A stretch of DNA of 64,000 nucleotides from Trematomus loennbergii (taxonomy: Eukaryota > Chordata > Actinopteri > Perciformes > Nototheniidae): positions 3,279,018 through 3,343,017 of the forward strand of contig JAAOOA010000048.1 of NCBI GenBank assembly GCA_012861695.1. Direction: 5' to 3'. Made by a program: the position numbers and the translations under genes. Under the pieces are notes generated by a model. It was not told the DNA's origin. It worked only from the letters and a program-made list of their open reading frames with translations, and searched no databases. This document shows positions 22,468 through 34,849 of this stretch, in pieces (the first letter of the stretch is position 1; each line of letters starts with the position of its first letter).

Positions 22468-22653
22468 GGGCCGTTTCTCAATGTCGAGTATACCTGCTGC
22501 AGAGCCACTATTTCAAGTATACTACGTCATCGAGTGGCGCCGAAGGACTGTTTAAATGCATGTTAAATGCCCAGCATTCTGTGCCACTCTATGACGTAGT
22601 ATACTTGAAATAGTGGCTCTGCAGCAAGCGTACTCGCGATTGAGAAACACCCC
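22468..22653. mobile_element. 186-bp fold-back MITE
   Basis: The ends GGGCCGTTTCTCAATG... and ...GATTGAGAAACACCC resemble those of the element at 8739-9130. Internally GCAGAGCCACTATTTCAAGT (from 22497) is followed 93 bp later by its exact reverse complement (to about 22623), giving arms of about 32 bp. CAT lies on both sides. It is absent from the matching part of copy B. Confidence 0.75.
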
Positions 22654-22685
22654 ATTACTGCCCGCACCCCGGAAACACAGAGGCA

Positions 22686-23500
22686 TCCTCAAAGAGAAAA
22701 AGATTCTTCTTGGAAAAGCTCAGACAAAATGATTCAGAGTTTACCATCAGAGACGAGAAGGAAATCATTCACACTCTTATTCATCACTTTTTAAAGCCAT
22801 TTTTCACTCATTTTAATCCATCCCCCTTTAGCTTCCATAGGCAGAATGTAAACGCTTTAGTACGTTGTTATTTATACAGTTATTAAACTTGTATCTTGTT
22901 TCAGAAATACATCGAGGTAGAGACAGTAACGACATATTTAAAATAAATCCTGAGCACCAAATAGATGAATAAGGGATTTGATAATAAATACAAATAATAA
23001 GATAAAACTAAAATTAGAGCAAAACTAGAGACATTTTGAATTGCCTTGATAATAAACACAAGTTAAGAATTCAATTTAAAAACAGCCGGCACTTGCAACA
23101 TAATCAAAGCAATCAATGATGTAGTTGTAGGTCGATATACATCTTTATAAAACATGTTTAATAATTTAAAATTAAGCTATTGTTGTTAACAAATATACAT
23201 AAGTAAACTTAGAAATGTCCGCAAAGCTGCTTAAACAGTGTGTGAGAATGTTAGTCTCCCTGAGCACCTTGCATGGCAGCCTCTGCCTCTGTATGAATGT
23301 GTGTGAATGGGTGAATGTTGATATGTAAAGAGCATTGAGGACTTATATCTAAACTATGTAGTCTGTTCAATTAAAAACATCTCTTGTTCTGTTTATTAAG
23401 GGAAGGATTTATACTTCTTAATCTATGAATCATCCCACTGTAGCTTAACTTCAGACTGTGATGTCAGCAGTGTGTGTGGGTGTGGTTTGCTGCATGAAGT
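22686..23500. repeat. segmental duplication block 4, copy A (GIMAP upstream region)
   Basis: Matches about 61750-62560. It includes a common fish repeat motif (CAGCCTCTGCCTCTGTATGA, about 23278) and AT-rich DNA. It leads into the GIMAP promoter. Confidence 0.8.
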
Positions 23501-23582
23501 CTGTATTTAAGGAGGTGTTGTTGCAGACTAACTTCACTTCTTCAGCTCAGCAGCAGACCAGCTCCTCCCTCCATCACCAACT
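23500..23582 (+). promoter_or_regulatory. GIMAP core promoter and 5' UTR
   Basis: A TATA-like box, TATTTAA (23504-23510), lies about 75 bp before the ATG. A pyrimidine-rich TTCACTTCTTCAGCTCAG leader follows. The same layout is conserved in copy B (TATTTAA at 62563-62569). Confidence 0.5.
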
Positions 23583-23607
23583 ATGGCCAGCAAACATGCC
23601 CAAAATG
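23583..23607 (+). CDS. gimap: GIMAP-like GTPase, coding exon 1
   Basis: ATG at 23583 in good context (CTATGGCC) encodes MASKHAQN plus one base, followed by the donor AAAATG|GTAAGT. Phase 1 joins exactly to the acceptor CTCATCAG|AATCAAAC at 25136, giving ESNTYNNK and then the G domain. A tiny N-terminal exon before one large GTPase exon is typical of fish GIMAP genes. An identical exon lies at 62642 in copy B. Confidence 0.7.
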
Positions 23608-23789
23608 GTAAGTGAATAAACTTTATTGTTAATGATGATTGCAACTTATCTAAATACATATTTATAGATGGATAGGTGGCTTGACATATCTTATAATAAT
23701 GAACAGATCATAACAGTCCAGTAAATGAGAAAGGGACAAAGTTAATACAAAAATAATATTTCTTAAATTCCAATACATTTTGAGAGCCT

Positions 23790-24560
23790 GGTCTGTTTAT
23801 AAAGCATGTTTCAACGCGAGGCAATTCAAAGTGCTTTACAAAAATAAAAAACATTAAGAGCATCAAAAGTGCAATGTTATCACAATATAAAATGACATAT
23901 AAAATATTTAAAAGCAGTCACTGAAAAGTGAAGAGAATAACATACATATAAATCAAGCTTATATATAAAATACATGAATAAAAGTTAGAGTGCAGTGTAA
24001 GATGTGAATAGTTCAATTAAAAGCAGCGGCAAAAAGAAAAGTCTTCAGCCTGGATTTAAAAGTAGTCTTCGTTGCAGCGGACCTGCACGTTTCTGGGAGT
24101 TTGTTCCAGATGTTTGGAGCATAATAACCAGGGGTGCACACAACTTTCTCAGTGAGGTACTCAGATGAGTACCTGGAGTCAATGTTTGGTACAACTTCTG
24201 GCGATTGTCAACGGGGGGGGGGGGGGTGGAGTACAGCGCTTCGCGATTGTCAACGGGGGGACGGGACGTTGTGAACGTTGTGATCAGCTGTTTTAGCGCA
24301 GGGCTGCTGTACAGACCGACGTTAACAGCAGCCCTGTCTGTGCACACGGAGACCGGTGATCTAACCGCCTTCTGGAAAAGCTTCACAAGTACGTCGGTAC
24401 GCAAATGCGCTTTGTGACACAAGTGACGGTACGCATTTCAGATTGTTGCCGCGCATGCGTGCCTGCGTACCAGTTATGTGCACCCCTGATAATAACTGAA
24501 CTTCTCCATGTTTAGTTCTGACTCTGGGGACAGAAAGCAGATCAGAAGACCTGAGAGATC
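23790..24560 (-). mobile_element. 3' fragment of an L2-like LINE in the GIMAP intron
   Basis: On the minus strand the region encodes the end of a LINE reverse transcriptase: APNIWNKLPETCRSAAT followed by FKSRLKTFLFAAAFN and a stop. It is interrupted at 24129-24488 by a hAT element. The same fragment without the hAT is in copy B (about 62945-63360). Confidence 0.65.
24129..24488. mobile_element. 360-bp non-autonomous hAT with target duplication ATAATAAC
   Basis: The ends CAGGGGTGCACA and TGTGCACCCCTG are perfect inverted repeats. ATAATAAC lies at 24121-24128 and 24489-24496. Copy B lacks the insert (GGAGCATATAACTGAACG near 63275). A G run lies inside. Confidence 0.9.
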
Positions 24561-25135
24561 TGGATGGTTCATAATGTAGCAGGAGATGGGAATCAATAAA
24601 TGACTAAAGGCAAATTATACCCGTAAACGATTTTTTTAGGCCTAAAATGGGGAAAACTTGGAAAGATACAAACTAAATATGCTGTATTGACTTTTTGTCA
24701 AAAATGTTTTCTCATTAAAATAAACGTACAGCTAGAGGCCACTGTTGCTCCATTTCAGTTCAGCTTGTAGACAGGCTGTTAAGAAGTCAAACATCCAGGC
24801 AAGATTACTGTTTAGTTTGATTGTAGTTTCCAGTTCAAAAGCAAACATGTATGATTGTTCTTCATGCTGCCTCTATCTTGCTCCGGTAAAAAAAACAATA
24901 TCTATTCCTGGTGCACCTAACATTTACACACCCACTACCTTTTTACTTAACCTGCTATTCAACTAACACATGCTTGGTCTGGTGCTCAGTGCTCATAGTA
25001 TCTACAAAAGTGAACTAAATAATAATAATAATGAATGAATTGATCATTTTATGACATGTACTAGATTTTTTTAAGCCATCTTGTTATGTTATAAATACCT
25101 GGAGCTAAATATATATATTTTTTTTCTCTCATCAG
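24561..25135. repeat. segmental duplication, last shared part, copy A (GIMAP intron)
   Basis: Intronic sequence matching about 63360-63740. The match stops near 24965, where copy B enters another repeat. Ends with the GIMAP exon-2 polypyrimidine tract. Confidence 0.75.
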
Positions 25136-26006
25136 AATCAAACACATACAATAACAAGGCGCTCCGCATTGTGTGGGTGGGGAAGACTGGAGCTGGGAAG
25201 AGCGCCACAGGAAACACCATTCTGGGCAAAGAGTCCTTTGAATCAGAGTTCTCTCCTGATTCTCTGACTGTAGACAGTAAGGAGGCAATGGGTGAGGTGG
25301 AGGGACAAGAGGTTGCTGTTATTGACACTCCTGGTCTGTTTGAAGAGAAGAACAGAACATATATTGTGCAGAGCATTTCTCTTGCTGCTCCTGGACCCCA
25401 TGTCTTCCTGGTCGTCATCACACTGGGCAGATTCACAGATGAAGAAAAACAGTCAGTTCAGAAGATTCAGGAAATCTTTGGAGAGCAAGCAGACAGATAC
25501 AGCATGGTTCTCTTTACCCACGGTGATCTGCTCAAAGGGAAATCTATCGAAGAGTTCTTGAAGAAAAGCAAAGAGCTGCAGGAACTTGTGGCCAGATGTA
25601 ACGGGCAGTACCACGTCTTCAATAATGAGGAGAAGGATCGTTCTCAGGTCAGAGAGCTGCTCGACAAGATCAGAAACATAGCAGAGAGAACGGAGGAAGC
25701 CATTACACCAATGAAATGTTCCAGAAGGCAGAGAGGGAGCTAGAAGAGGAAAAACAGAGAATCCTTAAAGAGAGAGAAGAAGAAATACGCAAAGAGGAAG
25801 AGGAAATGAAGAAGAGCATTTCGGAAAAGTATGAGAAACAAATTAAGGAAGCAGAGTCAGACAGTGAGAGGGTGATTAACTTAAATGAAACCCGCGAAAG
25901 GGAAATTGAGGAGGAACGCAAGACAATTAGAAAAGAACAGGAGGAGAGAGCCAGACAGGTCGCTGAGAACAGCCCTTCCTTATGGAAAAGATTAGAGACT
26001 ATATAA
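25136..26006 (+). pseudogene. gimap: GIMAP/AIG1-family GTPase, large exon with frameshift
   Basis: GIMAPs are septin-related GTPases of lymphocytes and other immune cells that assemble on membranes. Numbered from the exon-1 Met, this copy has P-loop GKTGAGKS (24-31), switch threonine region (SPDSLTVDS), DTPG (72-75), the AIG1 conserved box (LGRFTDEEKQSVQKI) and THGD as G4 (136-139). The GTPase core therefore looks complete. Near 25682-25692 one base appears to be missing: the frame runs into a stop at 25741, while the expected continuation (NGGSHYTNEMFQKAERELEE) is in another frame. That frame runs as a Glu/Lys/Arg coiled coil to a stop at 26004. The product as read is about 210 residues without the coiled-coil tail. 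It is either a pseudogene or the result of a sequencing error in a GA-rich run. AATAAA signals follow at about 26165 and 26442. Confidence 0.85.
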
Positions 26007-26599
26007 TAAAGAAATTTCGAAAACTGTTTGGACTGTCAGTATAATTTATAATAATTATTGGCCTACTAATGGAACACCAACGTGCAGGACAGGATAATTA
26101 ACGTGTGTTTGATTAATTAAAATAAGATGGGACAATCAAGGCTGTGAATCATTGAAAAGAAGTTGAATAAAATCGTAACACATGTACGTAAAACATTTGG
26201 GAAAGAAATGGAAGTTGAAAAATAAAGACACAATTATGCTTTACGCTGAAGCAGTCTGTTTATGGTTCTTTTTTAAAACACTTTTGAAAATGCGCTCAAC
26301 TGTATGCTGTAACTGGATCAGTGACACACCATTAAAACACAGCAGCAGACCGCTGAAGGGGCAGCACAACTGTAAACTATCAATTAATGTAGCATCTGTA
26401 ACTTTATTAATATCCGTGAAGTATCTGTCTGTTGTCTTCAAATAAATTCCATTTGTGCATTCTAGTTCATTCTGTGTTTCTTTATGTCACTTTTGAAAGT
26501 GTGAATATTGATTGTATAGGCCTTTTTTTTTTACATTTAAAACATTCTTATAGTCTGTAAAACACCAGATATGTAGAAAATAAAAAAGTTACATATTTA

Positions 26600-26965
26600 A
26601 CAAAGGCTACACTTGTTCTGTTTAAGGCAGGGGATTTTTCATAGCTTTCAGTTGATGAAGCGTCGCACTGTAGCTTAACGTAAGACATCAATAAACTGAT
26701 GTCAGCAGTGGTAAAGGTGCGGTTTGTTGCATGAAGTCTGTATTGAGGAGCAAATATGCCAGAAATGTTAGGTCAATAAATCATATTTCTAGTGTTGAGT
26801 GCAATTCAACTAATTGCATATTTATATAAAGATAAGTAGCTTTTCAAAACTCACAATGAACAGATAGTAACAGCATAGTGACGGGAAAGAGAAAAAGTTA
26901 AACATTTCTCAAATCTCCAGCAGTCTTGTGAGCTTGATGATAAACTCCTCAACGATCTGTTAACA
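26600..26965 (+). pseudogene. decayed second GIMAP 5' region
   Basis: Sequence similar to the GIMAP promoter/exon 1 region, but diverged: TGATGTCAGCAGTGG, GGTTTGTTGCATGAAGTCTG, then AAATATGCCAGAAATGTTAG where exon 1 should be, followed by intron-like sequence (CATATTTATATAAAGATAAG). The start codon region is broken and the copy is cut at about 26985 by a LINE. It is older than the duplication that produced the copy at 62.6 kb. Confidence 0.6.
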
Positions 26966-26984
26966 AGATCAGATTTAATTTAAT

Positions 26985-28737
26985 TTCAAACCTTTATTTA
27001 ACCAGATTGGTCCCATTGAGATCATAGATCTCTTTTTCAAGGGAGACCTGCAGCATATAGGTTCCACATGAAACAAAAACAAAAAGGACATCATACATTA
27101 TATTTACAGGATACATTTACATAGTTATAGACATTTACAAGTAGCCATAGTATCAACGAGCATTTCATTTAGCCTAGCTTTGAAAACATGCAGAGGAATG
27201 AGATTGCTCAGTTTCAATTCTTGCTGAAGATTGTTCCAAGCAAGTGGAGCTGCACATAAGAGCTGTCTTACCTAAGACAGTCCTTGCTCTTGGCACATCT
27301 AACAATACTACATCATGCGATCTCAGACAATAGCTGCTTGCAACTCTCTGTGTTATCAGAGAGCAGATATAATACGGGAGTTCACCCAACAAAGCTTTAT
27401 AAATAAACGTGTACCAATGACTGAGCCTCCGTACAGTAAGTGATGGCAACCTGCCTTGGCATACAGGGTACAGTGATGAGTAAGTGCTTTACAATTAGTG
27501 ACAAATCTCAGTGCGCTGTGATAGGCGGCATCTAACTTGTTCAGGCAATGGGCAGGTGCATTCATATACATCAGATCACCATAGTCCAGCACAGGTCAAA
27601 AGGTCACAGAGCCTTTTCCTGGCCTCAAGTGAGAAACAGGACTTGTTTCTGAAAAAGAAACCTAGTCTAACCCTCAGCTTTTTAAGCAGATTATTGACAT
27701 GAAGTTTAAAAGTAAGACAATCATCAAGCCAGATACCAAGGTATTTATAACAGGTAACCACTTAGAGTACTTGTCCTTGCATAGTAACAATATCTAAAAC
27801 AGGCTCTGGTGTCTTTTTAGCTTTAGAAAAGAGCATTAACTTGGTTTTATCAACATTTAAAAGAAGCTTAAGTTCAGAGAGCTGAGTCTGAATAATGTTA
27901 AAAACAGCCTGTAATTCAACACCAGCCTCCTTAATGGAGGGACCTGCACAGTACATCACGGTGTCATCTGCATAAAAATGCAAAGTAGCTTCATCCACAT
28001 TTCACCTAAACTATTGATGTATATGGAGAATAAAAGTGGACCTAAAACAGAACCTTGAGGAACACCATTAGCAATGTTCAACCACTCAGAAGACAGCCCA
28101 TCAAAGTGAACACATTGGGACCTTTCAGAGAGGTAGTTCACAAACCACCCCACTGCATGGCTGGATAAGCCAATACTGACCAGCCTCTGCTTAAGATGCG
28201 ATGATCCACGGTATCAAACGCTTTGGAAAGGTCAATAAATAGAGCTGCACAGCTCTGCTTATTATCTAAAATACTCGTAATATCATTCACCACTTTCATT
28301 GTGGCAGTGATGGTGCTATGTTGCTTTCTGAAGCCTGACTGATGTTTAGACAGGATATCATTTTTACATAGAAACTCCTTTACCTGCTCACTCACTAGGC
28401 GTTCAAGAACCTTAGCCAGAACTGATAATTTAGAGATGGGCCTATAATTATTTAAAACAGTTGCCTCCCCTCCAAAGGCAGGACATACGCTGACTTCCAC
28501 AGTTTTGGAATTGCATTTGTGCTGAGGGAGAGGTTAAAAAGAGTAGTGAGAGGTGGAGCAATAAAATCTGCAGCTATCTTTAAAAAGAAAGGCTCTACGT
28601 TGTCCGGGCCGGCCGGTTTCTTAGGATCTAACTTAGATAATGCTTCATGAACAACATTAACAGTAAAAGGAGTAAAACTGAAAGGGTTTTCCAGACACAT
28701 TGTCAGAGTCACCGACTGTGGTGTTCACAGAAGCAGA
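26985..28737 (-). mobile_element. L2/jockey-type LINE, truncated and frameshifted
   Basis: A minus-strand non-LTR retrotransposon. Reverse-transcriptase landmarks in order are LDPKKPAGPDNVEPFFLK (about 28600), YRPISKLSVLAKVLERLV, HQSGFRKQHSTITA, LSKAFDTVDH (about 28220), NGVPQGSVLGPLLFSIYIN (about 28050) and FYADDTVMYC (about 27960). The 3' end carries a terminal signature seen on the plus strand as CTTTATTTAACCAGATTGG (about 26990). The frame shifts at least five times and the 5' part (endonuclease) is missing. The gypsy LTR begins directly at 28738, so the LINE was present first. Confidence 0.85.
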
Positions 28738-29740
28738 TGTAACACATGCACCAAAAGTGAATGCTGAGCACAGAATTATTTATATGAATCAGTTTCGATC
28801 TAACCTCTCTAATATAAATGTAGAAATTTCAGTGTGTGGACCAGCACATCAGAAGTCTAGGTTGCTCAGGAGAAAATGGATACTGTGCAACAAAGGTGAA
28901 AAGACACAAAGCAGACGTTGTTTTGAAAAGGTACAGAAAGCTATAATATTTATTCCCTTTCTTTCAGATAAACATTTGATATAGATATATATATTCAGTT
29001 ACCTTGAATTTGAGAGTATCCTGGTTTTAATTATTTGTACCTATTTATTTTATAACTATTTTGGTATCATTTAGTGTTATTACTTCTGTTTTAATTATCC
29101 CTATTTAATATAAACTAATGGTTTTATTTAAATTTAGTAGCTAAGCTATATATTCTAATTTTGGGAACCAGGACTCTGTATTTGAAATGTTATTTCAGAT
29201 TCTTAAATAAAATGAAAGAAAACTTATCACATTACTTCTATACACATATAGTTATAACATATTCAACATAGTATCACACAATCAATAATCAAATCAGTTC
29301 TTGGCTCTAACTTGTGAAGAGGAAAAGATGCACAAGTTCTTGTCCTACTATCGTTGTGGGCAGGGGTTAAGTTGGGATTTGATATGTGGGGGGCTCTGTG
29401 TGGAGGCGCGAGAGGGGGGCGGAGGTCGAGGATCTCATTATTTGACCTTAAGGGATATACACTGTGGCCCTAAAGCAACTGCTCCATTATCTGTATCAAA
29501 TGCACACATTGATGCCACCAAATGTCACAATAAAAATAGAAAGTACTACAAATAAACTGGAATTCATTTACATCTTAAATTATTAATATATATACACAAA
29601 AAAAGGTTTACAAATATCCAACCTTCAAATAGCTTTTTTAAATCAACACTGCTCTGCACACTTGCTAAAGAACATTTGTGTGGAAATCTCAATTCATTTG
29701 TAGGGCTGCGTGAGTATGGCCAAAAGTATGGGAGTAAATC

Positions 29741-30280
29741 TGTTACGACTGAATAAACGGGTTTGAACTCAAATGCACGACTCACACAGGTTTTACAAAA
29801 AAAAAGGTTTATTCAAACCAAAGCTCTACTACAGAGGTCAAAAACTAAATGACTCTTAACGAGGAAAAACAGTTTCAAAACAAAGTCACTCTTAATGAGG
29901 AAAAACACTAACAAAACAAAATCACTTCAATGAGGAAAAAACACTAGGAGCATGGATAACTAAATTCTCAGACAACAAGACGTGGCTCAAAGCTCTGCTT
30001 GGGATTATTCCTGGCATGATACACTGGTAGTTAGTCACAGGAAACGAAACGAACTGGCACAGGACAAAGGGAGACGAGGACAATAAATACACCAGGTAAT
30101 GGGGAACAGGTGGAAACAATCAGGGGCGGGGTCGACAATCACAGGTGTGGGAGACACACAAGGAAGGGAGGTCAGAGTATCTGAAACGAGAGGGAGGTTA
30201 CTATTAAAAAATAAAGGGGAAAATCACTAGACAAAGACAAAAACACTAAACTAAACTAACATAATTTGCGAGAGATGACA
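29741..30280 (-). mobile_element. putative solo LTR inside the gypsy LTR
   Basis: On the minus strand the stretch begins TGTCATCTCTCGC, has a transcript-like body with AATAAACC near the end, and finishes CAGTCGTAACA. GTAAA occurs two bases outside each end. Present at the same place in the 5' LTR (51168-51673). The assignment rests on TG...CA ends and the poly(A) motif only. Confidence 0.45.
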
Positions 30281-30354
30281 CTGTAAACTATTTAATCATC
30301 ACCAAATTCTGTGTTATTATGACCGATCATAACTCATTTACAACACATGGTGTA

Positions 30355-30826
30355 CAGGGCCGGTTTTTGGCATAGGCGACATAACACCCTTGTAACACCC
30401 TTTTCACCCCGGTTACACTTTCATTTGCCCTGTACGATGGGCGCTGTAAGTGATGAAAGTGGGGGGTGTTGGCTTATCAGGCGTCCGCAGCTCACAGCCA
30501 AAGTGGGCGTGGGATCGAGCGAGAGAGATAAATGCAATTTATGTAAACAAATATTTCCAAGGCACTCCTTTATAATTATTTGGTTAAACAGGTTTGAAAT
30601 CATTTCAATGTATACTATAGGACAGTAAACCAGAAATATTGTTTAAAACTTGAGAGATACAAAAATATGCATAAATAAATGTTAACTAGGTAAAATAAGA
30701 TATGAATGAACAACAAAAATTAAATAAGTTACATTTATTTGTTATTGGCTGTGGTAGGTTATTGGTTATGTTCACATATTTGGTTATTAAAATTATTAAA
30801 AAGCAAATTGGTTAGAACCGGCCCTG
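30355..30826. mobile_element. hAT element with target duplication ATGGTGTA (3' LTR copy)
   Basis: The ends CAGGGCCGGTT and AACCGGCCCTG are perfect inverted repeats. ATGGTGTA lies at 30347-30354 and 30827-30834. The same insertion, with the same octamer, is in the 5' LTR at 51747-52889, where it is 1143 bp because of an internal duplication. Confidence 0.9.
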
Positions 30827-30891
30827 ATGGTGTAGGAAACGGGCTCCGTGTTACAAGACGGGTCGGGGGTTTGGCGGTACCGCTGCAGACT

Positions 30892-30897
<6 letters not shown>

Positions 30898-30929
<32 letters not shown>

Positions 30930-30935
30930 CACACA

Positions 30936-31026
<91 letters not shown>
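30898..31026. repeat. CA microsatellite
   Basis: (CA)n with a few CAACA/CACCA interruptions. Its counterpart in the 5' LTR is at about 52962-53118. Confidence 0.95.
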
Positions 31027-31027
<1 letters not shown>

Positions 31028-33506
31028 CTGCAGACTCTCTGCACGAAGGAGCCGCGGTGCTGCGGAGCAGAGACACACGTTCACTAAGCGGTAAAACTAT
31101 ATCCTGTCACAGAGATCTGCTATTTTAAAGTAAAGTCAACACATATCGACCCTAAATAAAGTCTATATTAAGAACGAGAGATGTTTTAACATATGGCTTA
31201 AACAAATGACAAATGAGCGAGGGTGATGACGTCAGAGCATCGTCCTATGTGCCGGGCTGAGCCCGGACAGCCCCGGCCCAATTTAACCCTGGTTGTGGGT
31301 AACTGTAATAGTTCTCTTCTTTTAGATAGGTCGATGGGTAGCTCGCCAGACTGAAATTCGCCACAGTACACCAGCAGAGATGAGGGCAGCGTTCCAGTCA
31401 AAGAATCCTGAAAATCTCCTTCACATCACACAAAAAAAAGACCCGACCTGACAACAAGGCCAAGAGTCAAATGAATGCTTATACAATGGTTTAAATGCAA
31501 ATTGAAACAGCACTTCTCTGTATATTAATCAAATCAACAAAATACACTGCACATGTTCCTAAAATCCTATTAAACAAACAATTCTAAATACAACAATTCT
31601 CAGTCAGCTTATTTAACACATCTGTCACACATGTTATTATTTTAACAAAGTGTACTAAACTCATTTTCGGCCAACCTATAACCAGCCACAGTTAGCTCCA
31701 CTTTGCTCATATTCCACAACAATTAACAGACTAAGCTGTGGTCAATGCCCCTTCAATGTGCCACAACAGGCGGCAAAGCAACGTGAAGACCACCGCCAAA
31801 ACCACAGACAATAGAGTGGTGCAGTGACTTCACGTCCCTCCGCTCCGCACACATTAAAGCAGTGGTTCTCAAACTTTTTCTGTCATTCCCCACTTTGAAC
31901 AGGTAGAACTTTTCAAGCCCCACCTGTTCCTCATCGCTCCAATAAAATGGTAGGCCAAGCTTAAAATTGTCAAATGTATCGTTCTATAACAGGGTCTCCA
32001 ACCTTTTTTAGGATGAGAGCTACCTAAAAAAATAAAACAAGTCGTGAGCTACTTTTACTCCTCTTTTTTTTGTTTTTTGCTGTGTATATTTAGCACATTT
32101 TAACATTATGATATGCTTACCTTTAACCTTCGTTTGCTATTTGGGTCTGTGGGACCCCTTTTCAGTGTTTACTAAAAGAAAATGTATGCAATTAAATTAT
32201 TTTAACCTGTTTTATTTGGGGGTGGACCTCACCTCCCCTAGGGGGGTCCGGGGGCATGCACCCCCGGGAAGATGTTTTTTTAAATGTTGTAGTGAAATGC
32301 ATCAATCTGGTGCACTTTGAGCACAGCATGAATTGATGGATACAGCTCTCAACACTCAGATGAAAGGGAGCGGTATACTTTTCAATAATCCAAACATCTT
32401 TAGAATATGATCACAACCAATAACAAATCATTTAAACTGGTTTATTCTTATCTTATGTTACCTAGTTAGCATTCTTTCTTTTATTTATGCATATTTTACT
32501 AATCACTCCCCTTTTAAACTGTTCTTTTTTTTTTTTAGTCCACAGTCCACATTGGAATGATTTCTTACTTTATTTTTTACAACTAGGCTATATTAAATAG
32601 ATAAACACATTGCTTTTCTTCCCGACTGCAACGCTGTTGTGTGTGTGTGTGAGAGATTTTTACACATGTCTGTAAATGATTTTGGTTTCAGATGTGTGTG
32701 TGAGCAGGCTCGGATTGGCCATCGGGAGATTCGGGACTTTTCCCGGTGGCCCGCTGCCGTTGGTGGGCTGCTGCTGTCGGTGGGCTGCTGCCGTTGGCAT
32801 AGACGTGGACTTTCACAGCGCGGCTGCGCTGGTACCGCATCCGCCGCCGCAAACACCCGCCGTTGCGAGGCTCCGGCGCTGTGAAAGTCCACCGCCGTTG
32901 TGAAAGTCCACCGCCGTTGCGAGTCTCCGGCTGTAACAGTCCACTGTTATGGCGCGTTTCCACTACAGCCCGCAGCCCGGTTTAAGAGGGCTGTGACGTC
33001 AGCGGCCCGTTTGTGGTTGCGTTTCCACTTGGCCTAGTACCGGCCGGCGGGTCCTAATTCACAGTTTTTCTGGCCTCATAAAATCGTGGGGCCAGGGCCA
33101 GAGACAACCGGGCTGAGTTTGTGACGTCAACGCTCTCGGCTGCTGATTGGTCGGAGAGAATCGTCACAATCTGCGCGCAACGGCGTTACTGGAGTCTGCA
33201 TGGTAGGTTTTTGCTAACGCTGTTATTTGCTTGAAAGCTTTGTGTCCCTGCTTTGTGTCCCTATCTGTTCTAAAGCTCACTTCTAACAAATAAGTCTAGT
33301 TTATCCTTACATTTATGTTCGACAACCCATGATTTTATGGAGCCCCGAAGGCTAGCTAGGCAGATAGCATTAGCGAGAGCTATTGTTTGCTAACACCATA
33401 TGTGCCATTGTTTACGTTCAGTTTGTCTTTTCTATAGTTGTTGTTGCTATTTATAGTATTGTGCTGCAGTAGTTTGTGGAATTTACAAGTCATGTTTCTG
33501 TTCTAG

Positions 33507-33620
33507 ATGAGTACATTGGGACTAGCGAGGAGGAACAGTTCCGAACAACGTCCTCTGCATCAACAGCACAAACCGAGGAGGAGGATCTGGCCCTGCAGGA
33601 ACGGCAACTGGCCCAACAGA
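33507..33620 (+). pseudogene. Myb/SANT-like accessory protein remnant (exon)
   Basis: An exon-like stretch after the acceptor TTCTGTTCTAG|ATGAGTACATTGG. It encodes DEYIGTSEEEQFRTTSSAST and then an acidic/Gln-rich segment (EEEDLALQERQLAQQ). A possible first exon with ATG|GTAGGT lies at 33199. Proteins with such acidic tails accompany Harbinger transposases, but no Myb helix survives here, so the call is inferred from position. Confidence 0.3.
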
Positions 33621-34849
33621 ATCAATGCCATGTCTTATCTTATTGCTTGTTGATAAATAATTGCACCCACCAGCGATCACACAGAAAGATGGCATCATCT
33701 AGGCGTCCCTCTGCAGTCAGAAATATCATAAACACCATCGTCCACAAAGCACTGTACAGGGGTTTATGGATTTAAGAGAATACTTATCACAGTGAAACCT
33801 TTATCATCTGTTGCAATTAAAGCAAATAAGAGAATAAATACTTGGTTAAATAATACATTTAACTCTTTAGCAGGACAACTCTGCATACTGTTTGAAATTG
33901 AGTTTGCTAGCTTGAGGTCCTCCTCTAAAACATAACATTACATAATGGTATTAAGAATACATGATAAATACATGTAGTAAAAATACTCAATTGTAATACC
34001 CTCGTTGTGCTAGACTCAAACACATTGCTTATATATTTCAAAGAGAAGAGAACAAAATAAAACACCTATACAAAGAGAGCGGTGCACAGCGCTTAATATT
34101 TACTTGCACTATATTTCTGTTGATCTGGGTTATTGTGTTGCACTGTTGGAGGAGCCTGTGACCTAAGATGTTCATTGTCATAACTACACTAGCTATGTTC
34201 GTATGACAAAATAAAAAACCTTGAACCTTGAGGCTGTGTCTTTCAGACAAACCATCATAATCATATTATTTTATGCTGTGGATACTTTAGCCTCCATCCA
34301 TGTTAACAATTTTTTACACTTGCATTTATGAATATAGTTCTGTTGTGTTTTACACTTTTGTATTTATGTTTATAGTTTGCTTTGATATTTGCTTAATTTT
34401 TAGATTATTATTATTATGGGGGCAGTACTGGTGCTTGAAATTCAAATATTTACTAAATAGTCAATTCTGATAACATTTTTTTGGTTTAAATAATTTGACA
34501 AACACATGTATGTGAAAAAGAAAAGATGTATTTATGTTCAATACAATGAATATTTAGGTATTACATTATACATTCTAGGTATTCAGGTAGCGCATCAGAC
34601 CCAAGTAACATGTAATGTAATGTTGACTAACTTATAACGAGCAAAACATTCCGGTTTTTAACATATATTATACAATTCCGCCTTTTCATTTTATACACAA
34701 ATGTCGCTTTCTCACAATGTCCTCAGTATTTATTGCTTTTATCAATGAATAAACATGTATTACATTTTGCAAACATGAAAAAACACATCAGTTTTACACA
34801 TTTTTAAACACCTTAATTCCTGAATGACAACTTCGCTGTTTTCTGTTCA

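Noticed and set aside
30739..31128. 129-codon ORF with long Thr-His run (and similar ORFs at 52871, 54529)
   Set aside because: Direct translation of (CA)n microsatellites; the antisense Cys-Val ORFs are the same artefact.
32210..32275. GGGGGTCC/CCCCCGG palindromic stretch as a terminator
   Set aside because: It lies inside a hAT element and has no relation to a gene end; probably part of a nested repeat.
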